Assembly: GCA_030407005.1 (NCBI GenBank)
Contig: JAUDYN010000032.1
Location: forward strand, 1-18,466
Length of the DNA: 18,466 nucleotides
Direction of reading: 5' to 3'
DNA from: Desarmillaria ectypa
Taxonomy: Eukaryota > Basidiomycota > Agaricomycetes > Agaricales > Physalacriaceae
Below the pieces are notes generated by a model. That model searched no databases. It was not told the DNA's origin and worked only from the letters and a program-made list of their open reading frames with translations. The translations under genes and the position numbers were made by a program. Each line of letters begins with the position of its first letter. Positions within the stretch are counted from its first letter, which is position 1. Shown here piece after piece: positions 10,130-18,466 of this stretch.

Positions 10130-12511
10130 ATGCAACTGAAGTCGCTATTACCCGCCATGATTTCAAAGATTCCACTTTCGTCATTCTCTATACCACCAGC
10201 CGCGCAGCTCCTGAACCACAACTTGACGGCGGACCCCAAGTCTTCCACGCCAACTGCTTTTCGTAAAGTCCTCAAGGAGTCACCCAGTATTCAGCGCCGG
10301 GCCAGACTAGTTGACAATCAATCCCACTTTCCTACGTCTCCCCGTTTCCCCTATCATTTCCATATGATATTGAACCGGATGCATCCGATACCATCACTGA
10401 CAAGGCTGCTCTTATCGAACAATGGCTCTCCCGTAGAGAAGCTATTCAGGAGTTTCGGTCACAGAACAATACCGTTTTGAAGAAGTACATCCCCCAGCAC
10501 AGGGACCAGACTAGAACACTTATTGGCCTCTCGGAGACTGGCGTAAGGGACTGTATTCCCCAGCTAGATGTCGGGGATGCATTTGCTCTTCTGGGTAAGC
10601 CTGCTTTGGCGGACAGCAACAGTACAGAGGATAAAGACTTGCAGTCGAAGTCCGCTGCGTCTGACTCGGATGTATCAGCAAGAAAAGATCTTGTAGAGAT
10701 TTTGGGAGGACATGCGGTTCTCATGTCGGACGATTTTGCTCCTTGGTCACTTCGCTATAGTGGTCATCAGTTTGGCACTTGGGCCGGTCAACTGGGTGAC
10801 GGACGTGCGGTGACTATCTGTATGTTTCTCCATTGCCATCCGACTCTACACAAACTAATAATATTCGCTCAACAGTGGTATCCCAACACCCTGACGACCC
10901 ATCGCTCACGTATGAGCTCCAATTGAAGGGTGCCGGACGTACTCCGTACTCCCGTAGCGCAGATGGTCTTGCTGTCGTGCGTTCATCCATTCGCGAATTC
11001 CTCTGCTCCGAGGCAATGCAAGCCCTTTCCATTCCTACGTCTCGATCCCTTTCACTTATTTCTCTTCCCGATGTGCCGGTCTATCGGGAACGAAAGGAGT
11101 CTGCATGTATCCTAACACGCATGGCCCCTTCATTCCTCCGCGTTGGATCGTTCGAGGCGCTGAACGGACCGCAGAATATCATGTTTTTCGGCGGAGGACA
11201 GCAACTGCCGAACTATGAAGCGCTGAGGATTCTTGGAGAGTGGGTTAGTAAGAACGTCTTGAAGCTTGAGTTGGAAGATGGGGAAGCTTGGGGGAAGAAG
11301 TTGGTTCTTGATGTCGCTGAACGAAATGCGAAGATGGTAGCCGCATGGCAGGCTTATGGGTTTATGCATGGGGTTATCAATACGGACAAGTATGTTGTTG
11401 CTGTTTTCCAGTTCAAGTGTGATTAACTCCATTCTAGCGTTTCAGTTTTGGGGTTGTCTATCGACTATGGTAATGTTCTCCTCAGAGATGAAGCCGCCTT
11501 TCTTCTGACTTTACGTTAGGTCCATATGCTTTCATGGACATTTTTGACCCATTCCACATCTGCAACCATTCGGACAGCGAAGGTCGTTATTCCTACAAAG
11601 TAGGTTCCCTTCTGTACATCTATTGAGATGAATACACTCATCTCGCATCGAACAGAGCCAACCCGACATGATGTAAGCATACCTTTTTGCCTCGTTTATA
11701 CCTCCCCTCATAACCCGTAGCATCTACGCTCTCCGTGCCCTCTTGAACGCGCTTGCACCACTAATCGGCGCCGAACAGTCCTCAAGTCCTCCCAAGGCGG
11801 TGTCTCCAGGCTGGTCCGAAGTGTCGAAAGATCAAATCGCTGCATGGAAAGACCAAGGCATTGATGCCGTGAAAGAAGACCTGGAGCGCATTTCGCAGGC
11901 TGTCATATCTGAAGAATATGTCCGGCTCATGCGTCGACGTCTAGGGCTCCGCAAGCAGGACGAGTCCGACGAGAGCACGATCATTCGACCGCTGCTCAGG
12001 ATTATGGAGGACCAGGCTCTTGATTTTCACGGGACGTTCAGGACACTGAGTAAGGGTGCTGTTGTTGATGAGCTGCTAGGCGCGAATAAGGATGATAGAT
12101 TCAGGAAGGAGTGGGTGGAGTGGGTGGGGACATTTGAAGCTCGGGTTGAGAGTGAGAAGGATGAGTGGTCCAGTCGGACAGAGAGGCTGGAAGAGATGAG
12201 GAAGGCAAATCCGAGGTTCGTTCTGAGGCAGTGGGTGCTGGAGGAGGTTATTGCAAAGGTGGAGAAGGACCCTGATACGGGAAAAGAGAGTGATGGCGAA
12301 GGTTTTGCAGGTGCGGTAGACGTCAGAATCTATTGGTTTCGCTTCATGCTCACTTTGCTCTTAGATGGCATGCAGTCCCTTTGACCCTTGGGGCGCAGAA
12401 GATGACTCGCGATCGGACGAGGGGCTCAGTGCCGAAGAACGGGAAGAACGAAGGTACTGTGGTCTAGGAGATAAGAACATGCTTGGGTTCCAGTGTAGTT
12501 GTTCAAGTTAA
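10130..12511 (+). CDS. FMP40: SelO-family protein AMPylase (Fmp40-like), mitochondrial type
   Basis: SelO proteins have a pseudokinase fold but transfer AMP to Ser/Thr/Tyr of target proteins. In eukaryotes they are mitochondrial and linked to redox stress. Seven exons: 10130-10819, 10876-11389, 11438-11469, 11520-11599, 11656-11672, 11721-12310 and 12365-12511. Adding one T at 10328-10330 and removing one A at 12282-12285 gives 689 residues with all intron phases consistent. Motifs in order: [79 protein letters not shown] (catalytic loop), [16 protein letters not shown] (metal-binding DFG-like), and the C-terminal FQCSCSS, where animal SelO carries selenocysteine (CUSS). The N-terminus [13 protein letters not shown] could be part of a mitochondrial presequence; a later ATG at 10157 is an alternative start. 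The gene converges with the Bsd2-like gene. Confidence 0.95.
11656..11672 (+). other. 17-nt microexon of the SelO gene
   Basis: It is flanked by introns 11600-11655 (GTAGGT...ACAG) and 11673-11720 (GTAAGC...GTAG). It encodes S-Q-P-D-M plus two bases of the next codon and joins YSYK to [14 protein letters not shown], matching the conserved NQPxxxxW-type region of SelO. Phases 0 and 2 on its two sides agree with the neighbours. Confidence 0.85.
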
Positions 12512-12712
12512 ATAAGTAAAGGTACATGCTGTCTGCGCAGCGGTTATTTATTTAACGTTATTCTACCATCCAACCATCTCAACAGACCTGATCTAGCCTA
12601 GAAACCAATATTAAAAAAAGGTGAAGGGACGGGATGAAGCGAACTAAATATGAATGGTAAATATCTTCCATAAATATCAAGGCATCAGTTTCACATGAAT
12701 GTCAGTGAAACG
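12512..12712. other. Convergent 3' region between SelO and the Bsd2-like gene
   Basis: About 200 bp of AT-rich sequence separates two convergent stop codons. It must hold both 3' UTRs and cleavage signals. A possible element is the ATATTAAAAAAAGG stretch near 12608. No gene is seen. Confidence 0.4.
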
Positions 12713-14084
12713 CTACAGTAAACCTGCAGCCCTTAGATCCCTCGCTAGCCTGGCTTCTTCCAGCGTCTCCGCTGCAGGAATCACGATAACATGACCGTTC
12801 TCATCCGTATGGACCATCCGAGGATTGGGCCGGTGCATGGAATCACTATCGTCAAACGCCACCCCAAACACAGACTCTAGATTCCGACGAACTGCGATAT
12901 CGCGGTCGACTTCCTCACGGGTGGTCACTTGAGGGCGCTCAGGGGTGGTGGTAGAACGGATGGAAGTTTCCCAGCGTTTAACTCGCCAGAAACCCACAAT
13001 TGATGATAATACAAGGAACCAGCCTGTTTTGCAGGTCTAGGTAGCCGTTTATGAGGATTAGATGAGGACACACTTACCAGCAGTCATGAGTATAAAGGAA
13101 ATCCAATCTCTCATTGACAGGCCGGATATAACTTGGACATCATCAGGATTTGTTACAGCCGTTGAAGCATCCGTATTATCCGGCGTCTCAACAGGGAGAG
13201 GAGGCCAGGTTATCGCATCATCATCCCCCGTCGTGTCATCCGATTCTATCGAACGATAATAAAAGCCGTACTGAATGAGCGTAAGGCCCAAACCAACCCG
13301 GGACCCCGAACTTTGCAGCATGAGAAGTATGCAGCAAATGCGTAAGAATGAACCCGATAATTTGGAAGAAGAACGAAATGAATATGTTGACGAAGAACAT
13401 CCAGACAGAGCCCGAGGGAAGGTCGTCTATGATCATACTAGAACCTGATTCGGGCCCCGCTGGTGCGTGAACGGTAGTTTCCCAGTAGGGTGGGACGGCA
13501 TCAGCTTGGGCATCATTGTACGACTTTTAGAGAGGTCAATGAAAGGGAAACTGCGAGCGGGGAAAGAAGGAAACGCACTGGCGGAGGTTCCTTTTGAATA
13601 TCTTCAGGGACCATATGCACGTTTCCATCGTGTGCGCGGACCACCCGCTGCCTTCCAGGTTTCGCCATCACATTCGCGGAAAACGCCATCATTCTCCGTA
13701 CCACCGCCTCTGAATGAAGGTGCTGATTGTGTAGGGACACGAACGTAGTGCGTAGGTTAGCACGGCACCTACTACCCGTCGAAAAAATGAAGGTCTTGGT
13801 GGAGAACGAGTTTCTACTGGGGAAACTGGTATCTGGCCATTCGTGTTGCCAATATTGTTGGGCAGCGCAAACGCTGACGGGCTCGGTGGTGAGCCTGGTG
13901 GTGGGTAGTCATAGTCTCTTTCAAAGTCGTAGGCACCGGGGACGGAATTGCTATTGCTACTATTTAGGGGAATCCGTTCCGAGTGACTAAGCCCATCGTC
14001 TTCGTTTTCGGATTTGAAAGCATCTTCGAGCTCGCGCTGAGCGTCTACAGAGGGATTTGGGAGGCGGGAATAGTGGGAAGACAT
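12713..14084 (-). CDS. BSD2: Bsd2 / Ndfip-family Nedd4-ligase adaptor
   Basis: Bsd2 and Ndfip proteins are three-span Golgi/endosome membrane adaptors. Their PPxY motifs recruit Nedd4/Rsp5 ubiquitin ligase to metal transporters and other cargo. Three exons (minus): 13579-14084, 13078-13523 and 12713-13023. Three one-base corrections (an extra A at about 13758-13759, an extra C or T at about 13691-13695, and a G4 read as G3 at about 13303-13306) give 419 residues with consistent phases. The N-terminus (MSSHYSRLPNPSVDAQRELE) is cytosolic and acidic. PPSY spans the first intron, followed by VPPYWETTVHAP. Spans are about residues 208-230 (WMFFVNIFISFFFQIIGFIL), 242-258 (RVGLGLTLIQYGFYY) and 308-330 (WISFILMTAGWFLVLSSIVG). 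The C-terminus is NPRMVHTDENGHVIVIPA and ends ARDLRAAGLL. Confidence 0.93.
13524..13578 (-). other. Intron splitting a PPxY motif in the Bsd2-like gene
   Basis: A GTGCGT donor at 13578 and an AAAAG acceptor ending at 13524 flank 55 bp. The join turns ...KEPPP into PPPSYNDAQ, so the ligase-binding PPSY motif exists only in spliced mRNA. Confidence 0.85.
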
Positions 14085-14823
14085 GGAACAATGGCAGGAT
14101 GATGGTGGTAGATTGCCAAGGTGTCCTCCAGCGGACTTTGTATTTTTCCCCTCGATTACGTGGGAAACCATCCAACTGTATGATTGTCTATATATTTGGT
14201 TGAGGGGGTAAATCAGTACGTTTCCTTTCCTTAGTGCTAGAGCTTGATGCCCATCTCTAGTTTTTTTTGACGCAGGTAACTTCGATGGCCTTATCGTCGC
14301 TACAGTCCAAATATATATCAGCGCTCAGGAAACAGCCGTCAACTGCATCAAAATGGCTGTTTCAAAGGGGAAACATAGTGAGAAATTTGATACCGAACAT
14401 TACGCCTCGTATTAAGCGCCCATATTTTTGCTTCCCGCGAGCCAGATGTACAAGAGTTAGGGCCCCCATATCATTATGCTCATTTTGGATATGCGATAAC
14501 ACAGGGTCAGGGTCAGAGTCATCTGCGGGCCGGCGGCGTAAATTTGAGTCATCAAGCATTCCATCACCGAAAAAATTACGCGATCAAGCAAGGCCTATTT
14601 TTTTTCGTTCATACATCCTAGATACAAATCGAGAAACTAGCTCAATTAATAGTGCATATAAAAGTACAACCGACGTTGATTGAACATGTTCGTTTCTATG
14701 TCAGTGGAATGGATCAATAGGCTTGCTTCTAGTTCTCTCCTTGGATTAGCTGGAACACTTTGGCTACACAGTACATCTCAACCGGCCTCCTTTCCCGGTT
14801 CGAGAACATTCGGAATGTATACT
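14085..14823. other. Mostly non-coding, no gene recognised
   Basis: This stretch lies upstream of the Bsd2-like gene and downstream of the MYND/MSS51-like gene. An open minus-strand frame at 14362-14559 (MLDDSNLRRRPADDSDPDP...) and an overlapping plus-strand frame are present. Neither resembles a known family or has clear splice partners. A short GGGTCA tandem occurs near 14504-14518. Confidence 0.35.
14188..14196 (-). promoter_or_regulatory. Possible TATA-like element of the Bsd2-like gene
   Basis: AATATATAG on the minus strand lies about 105 bp upstream of the ATG at 14084. It is a plausible distance for a fungal promoter but is short and AT-only. Confidence 0.25.
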
Positions 14824-15758
14824 CTATATTCCTCTGGACTTGCACTCGCTAATGTCGAACAGATCTTCTCTGTCGAATGATACCCCGAAGCATCTTCTGA
14901 TGATGGACAGTTTCATCTGCCAGCAAAGTTCATCATGATTCCGAGCAGAATCAGAGGCCATGGTGGTCCACTTGACTGTCGCGTAGTGACGACTCACATA
15001 GCCGCCATTAATAACCAAACTTGATCCGTATCCGATCCGCAGCACTGGCACTGCTTCCTACGCTAAGCACTAGTTCGCGTGATGAAACGATGATCACCCA
15101 AATGGGCAGTCAAGATGCTGCAAGCGTGGGAATAAATGCAAGAGCTCTCCATCATCCTCGTACGAGATAGTTCCCTGTACTTAGCCCCGACTACATGCAT
15201 ACACAGCCCCTTTCGCTGGGCCAAGTCCGGCCCGAAAGTGGCAGCCAGGATAGAGAGTGTGACGTTGGCAGCCTCCTTGGCCATGATGGAGATAGCTTTC
15301 TTCGCATCTGGTTGCGCGCCCTGGAAACTCCCTCGCGTTCATGTGGATTGAGTAATCGAATTCTGGGAACAATTGGCCGTAATCTTCGGATCCACGAAGG
15401 CTCGCCAGGGAAAGGTTTGTTGGTTTCATTGCATGAATTGCCGTCCATCTCAGCAGGCGAGCCCGTAGGCAACTGTGAGGTGCTTGACAGCGCCGACATC
15501 GTATATGTGAACGCAGAGTTCGGGGGTATGGATGTCAAGATGAAGTACGTACGTGATCAACTTTATAGGCAATTTCCCATACTCACGACCCGCACTGGGA
15601 TTCAAGAACAGGTTCGCGCATATTTCCTGTACGTGGTTACGATCACGAGGGATCACGTACCCGAGCCGGGACGCATGGCTCTGTCCATTCCATTCGCTTC
15701 TTTGAAAGCCTTGCAGAGGGAGGTGACGTTGAGAAATGAGGGACTACGTTGCGTTCAT
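14824..15758 (-). CDS. Possible MYND/MSS51 C-terminal-domain family protein, frame-broken
   Basis: I see protein-like blocks in one order on the minus strand: FLNVTSLCKAFKEANGMDR (about 15735-15675), REYGKLPIKLIT (about 15590-15550), SCLRARLLRWTAIHA (about 15470-15435), GSEDYGQLFPEFDYSIHMNA (about 15390-15330), KEAANVTLSILAATFGPDL (about 15283-15225), CMHVVGAKYREL (about 15215-15170), GELLHLFPRLQHLDC (about 15150-15105), QCQCCGSD (about 15060) and DREDLFDISECKSRGI to a stop at 14824. The HVVGA block followed by an ELLHLFPRL helix and a later CxxC resembles the domain C-terminal to MYND fingers in MSS51-like proteins, but I see no MYND finger itself. One A appears missing at about 15148. Probable introns start GTACGT at about 15660 and 15549. 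The ATG at 15756-15758 is tentative. The family call is weak. Confidence 0.4.
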
Positions 15759-15793
15759 GGTCACTTGTAAGTAAGAACTCAAGCTACATGAGC

Positions 15794-15802
15794 CTTTATA
15801 TA
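15794..15802 (-). promoter_or_regulatory. TATA box candidate for the MYND/MSS51-like gene
   Basis: The minus strand reads TATATAAAG about 40 bp upstream of the tentative ATG at 15758. This is a good consensus, but it leaves only a very short 5' UTR, so either the start lies further in or the leader is short. Confidence 0.35.
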
Positions 15803-16204
15803 GTGGCGAAATTGTAGAGAATCAGGATGCTTATGAATATTTCTTTTGTCGGCTGAACAAAGGATGGTAATCTACCGATAGTACTGCTGCCTAACTTGCT
15901 TCCGAACCTGAAAGGGGGGTGGATGAGAGAAAAACCTTTATTTCTCTCGCGAGATTCCAGAGGGATACGAGCTTCCCTATTTAAAACTCAATATCCTTCC
16001 AAGAACGTTGGTTGCGTGTTAGAAATCACTGTTCCTCATCATTCGTATAAAAGCAGTTTAACATAAAGTGCTCATTGTGAAGAGCGATAATTCTTTGCAA
16101 GAACAGACCATAATAATATACAGGCACAAACTTGGCAAGTTACTTGGTCCAGATCAAGTCCAACTCGAAGTCCAATCAGCCTGGTGTCACTCACTATTCA
16201 TCAA
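15803..16204. other. Intergenic, no gene seen
   Basis: About 400 bp between the GMC oxidase stop (minus) and the upstream side of the MYND/MSS51-like gene (minus). It should hold the GMC 3' UTR. No RNA gene or repeat was recognised. Confidence 0.4.
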
Positions 16205-18466
16205 CTAGTGTTTCCAACCACTTCGCCTGATGAGATCTGCCGCGCGTTCCGCCATGATATACGTCGGAACTTGAGTATGACCAGCCGGCACAAAGGGCTG
16301 CAGCGCAACCTCAGCATCAGCTAAAAAGCTAAAAAGAACGAATTCGGACAACCCACAAAAATAGACGCGTCAACAACGCGCAACCCAGATACACCCTTCA
16401 CGACCAAATCTGGATCCACAACACCATAATTCGCAAACCTCGGGGACATACTAGCAGTGCCAACAGGGTGAGCAGCCGTCCCAACGTTTTCGCGCACATA
16501 CTCCTCTAAAGCTTCGTCCGTTGTCGCGTTAACCAATCCTCCATATGCCTCCAGGATATAACCCTCCCACGTTGGCGCGGACAAGAATCGTTTAGCGCTC
16601 TTCACTGCTTCCACCATAGCGAAAACGTCAAATTCACTTGTGAGATAGGCTGGATCGATCAGTGGAGGATCCAATGGATCGGAAGAGTTTAATTTGACTG
16701 TCCCGCCTGGATAGTTCAATCAGACATACACATAGGCGTGACAGGGATTTCACGTACGTGAAGCCGATGATACGACGCAAGTCGATATGCTCATAAAGTT
16801 TCCAGTATCTGGAATACCAGAGACTGGTATGCTCCATGCATTCTACAAGGCTTGAGATCAGCTATACTCAAGCATCACTGAATAGGAGCCTCATACTTGA
16901 ATATCAAGCTCAATATGGGGAGTGTTTCGTCCGGCTGCCGGATCGTTGACCCTTTCAAAGATCGGTGAATTGTCGGGAAGACGAGACCACGCAATGTGAC
17001 TCAAATGCGTCCACTAACGGCCCTGTCTTCGTCTCGTTCCATCGTGTCACCAGCTCGTTTCGGTACGTCAGGTTGCGGAAGATGTCGTCCCAGGTGTTCG
17101 TGTCATTGACGTACCATTTATTCCAGAGTATTGGCTGGTCAGACAGGTTCTTGCCTACATCCGGCAAGTCAACGACGGCCTGTATGCCAACCTCCGAAAG
17201 CTCCACTGCATCGCCAATACCAGAATTGAGCAGAATATGTGGCGTTCCTATGGCCCCGGCAGAAAGGATGATTTCCTTGGCTGCTGTAACATTGAAGAGC
17301 TGCGCCGATCCTATATGGAATTTTATCAGTTTAGAACTTGTAGGTACACGGAAAGTAGGACACACACCTCCGAAGAGGCGAAAAATTCCACAATATCGAA
17401 GCTGAGCTCGGACTTGTCACTCTGGATGACCTTGGTCACTTGAGCGCCGAGCAACACGTGTAGATTCGCTCTATTGATGTAATCCAGACCCAAGTACGAC
17501 ACAGAAGAGCTACTTCTTTTGCCGTCATTGATCGTGGCCTGCATATATCCTGTGGAAGTGAGGTAAGGAAGAGAGTTGTATTCAAAGTGAAGGTAATGTT
17601 AACGCACCTACACCATTAGGTATCCCTGCATTGACGTCGAGTAGAAGGGGAAACTCATCAGGCAGCTCAGATGTTGTTCGTAAGACTCGTTCATCAGTCG
17701 GTTGAGGATAACCAGGAAGGCTGACGGAGTTTATTCCGTCCAAACTATGTATGGCCGGGTCATATTGGCCGGTAGTGTTGTGACCATCCGCGGCGGTACC
17801 CATTTTTCATTCTGCGAAAAGCACCATTATAACTAGCATCATTTACAGAATGTTTGGGGTAATGACCTTGAAGACATAAGGCTTGAGACTCTCCCAAGAC
17901 CAGCCTGGATCCCCGGTAAAATTTGCATACCGGTCATAATCCTCTGGAGAGCAGCGGGTATAAATCATGGCATCTACAAGCTAGTGAATATTAAATCGAG
18001 GCCTACCCAATGGCAATGACATACTGATGGACGTGCTTCCTCCAAGCACACGACCTCTCGGAAATACAGTACTCCTATTGTTGAGTCCAGGTTGCATGGT
18101 AGTCGAGTAGTTCCAATAGTACGGGTCGCTTCCGATAGCCAATAATCCCACTAGATATGGTATTTCAATCGACAGCACATCGCGATCGCTGAGAAAACAA
18201 TGTTAGAATAAGATGAATACTCTATCTTGACACGCACGATGGTCCAGCTTCGAGAACAAGGACGGAAAAGTCTTCCTCAGTCAACCGATTGGCTACAACT
18301 GCGCCTCCTGCACCACCTTGAAGTGTATGTTATGTTAAGATCGGGTTACCGTAGACCAAGAGGCAGTAAACGTACCACCAACGACCACAAAGTCAAATTC
18401 AATACTAGGAAGGTCGGCTACGCTCTCATAAATCGCGCCGTAGCAAAAGGAAGCACACAGGAAAAG
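16205..18466 (-). CDS. Aryl-alcohol-oxidase-like GMC oxidoreductase, secreted, 5'-partial
   Basis: GMC flavoenzymes of this group oxidise aryl or other alcohols with FAD, usually making H2O2 that supports lignin peroxidases. Ten exons are in the window: 18376-18466, 18238-18316, 18025-18188, 17867-17973, 17608-17811, 17368-17549, 16897-17310, 16758-16842, 16357-16706 and 16205-16297. The first visible residues (LFLCASFCYGAIYESVADLP) are a signal-peptide end, so the Met is just off the window. Motifs: DFVVVGGGAGGAVVANRL (ADP-binding), FPRGRVLGGSTSINAMIYTR (GMC signature 1), AAKEIILSAGAIGTPHILLN (signature 2), AAHPVGTASMS (catalytic His) and AGHTQVPTYIMAERAADLIR (second His). Three one-base corrections (C missing at about 17789, T missing in the T5 run at about 17386, T extra at 17003-17005) make all phases agree and give about 589 residues here, close to the usual 590-600. 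The exact substrate is not readable. Confidence 0.93.

Noticed and set aside
14500..14520. GGGTCAGGGTCAGAGTC short tandem, considered as telomere-like
   Set aside because: Fungal telomeres are TTAGGG-type, and only about three imperfect units are present inside unique sequence.
14362..14559. Minus-strand open frame beginning MLDDSNLRRRPADD
   Set aside because: It is short, overlaps a plus-strand frame of similar quality, and has no family resemblance or convincing splice partner.
15195..15770. 191-residue plus-strand open frame
   Set aside because: It is antisense to the better-supported minus-strand blocks (HVVGA, ELLHLFPRL) and has no recognisable domain.

Overview
This is a nuclear window from a basidiomycete fungus, most likely an agaricomycete. 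Genes are split by many 48-60 bp GT-AG introns. The gene set is typical of mushroom genomes: a FunK1 fungal-type kinase, a secreted GMC flavo-oxidase of the aryl-alcohol-oxidase type, an agaricomycete F-box-like fragment and a cysteine-rich membrane protein with furin-like repeats. No bacterial operon, rRNA, tRNA, CRISPR or transposase was recognised.

Layout, left to right. 1-1744 (-): eIF2D/Tma64 translation factor, whose C-terminal SUI1 part lies beyond the left edge. 2134-2905 (-): broken F-box-like gene. 3288-5140 (-): broken FunK1 kinase. 5460-5604 (-): possible small one-span membrane protein. 5633-8522 (+): signal peptide, EGF/furin-like cysteine-rich ectodomain, one membrane span and a basic cytosolic tail. 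8523-10129: long stretch without a confident gene, but with an exon-like block near 9000-9200. 10130-12511 (+): SelO/Fmp40 protein AMPylase. 12713-14084 (-): Bsd2/Ndfip-type ubiquitin-ligase adaptor, convergent with SelO. 14824-15758 (-): weakly recognised gene, probably of the MYND/MSS51 C-terminal family. 16205 to beyond 18466 (-): aryl-alcohol-oxidase-like GMC oxidoreductase; the start codon is probably a few residues beyond the right edge.

The genes do not form a pathway. They are a mix of housekeeping genes (eIF2D, SelO, Bsd2) and lineage-specific ones (FunK1, F-box, cysteine-rich receptor-like protein, GMC oxidase).

The strongest overall signal is technical. Almost every conserved gene is interrupted by one-base insertions or deletions, nearly all in short homopolymers. 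Correcting them one base at a time restores the reading frame and agrees with the intron phases: SelO needs two, the cysteine-rich protein one, Bsd2 three, the GMC oxidase three, and eIF2D at least six. This looks like uncorrected long-read assembly error rather than gene decay. FunK1 and the F-box gene may also be truly decayed, since FunK1 has two in-frame TAG codons and a lost catalytic aspartate.
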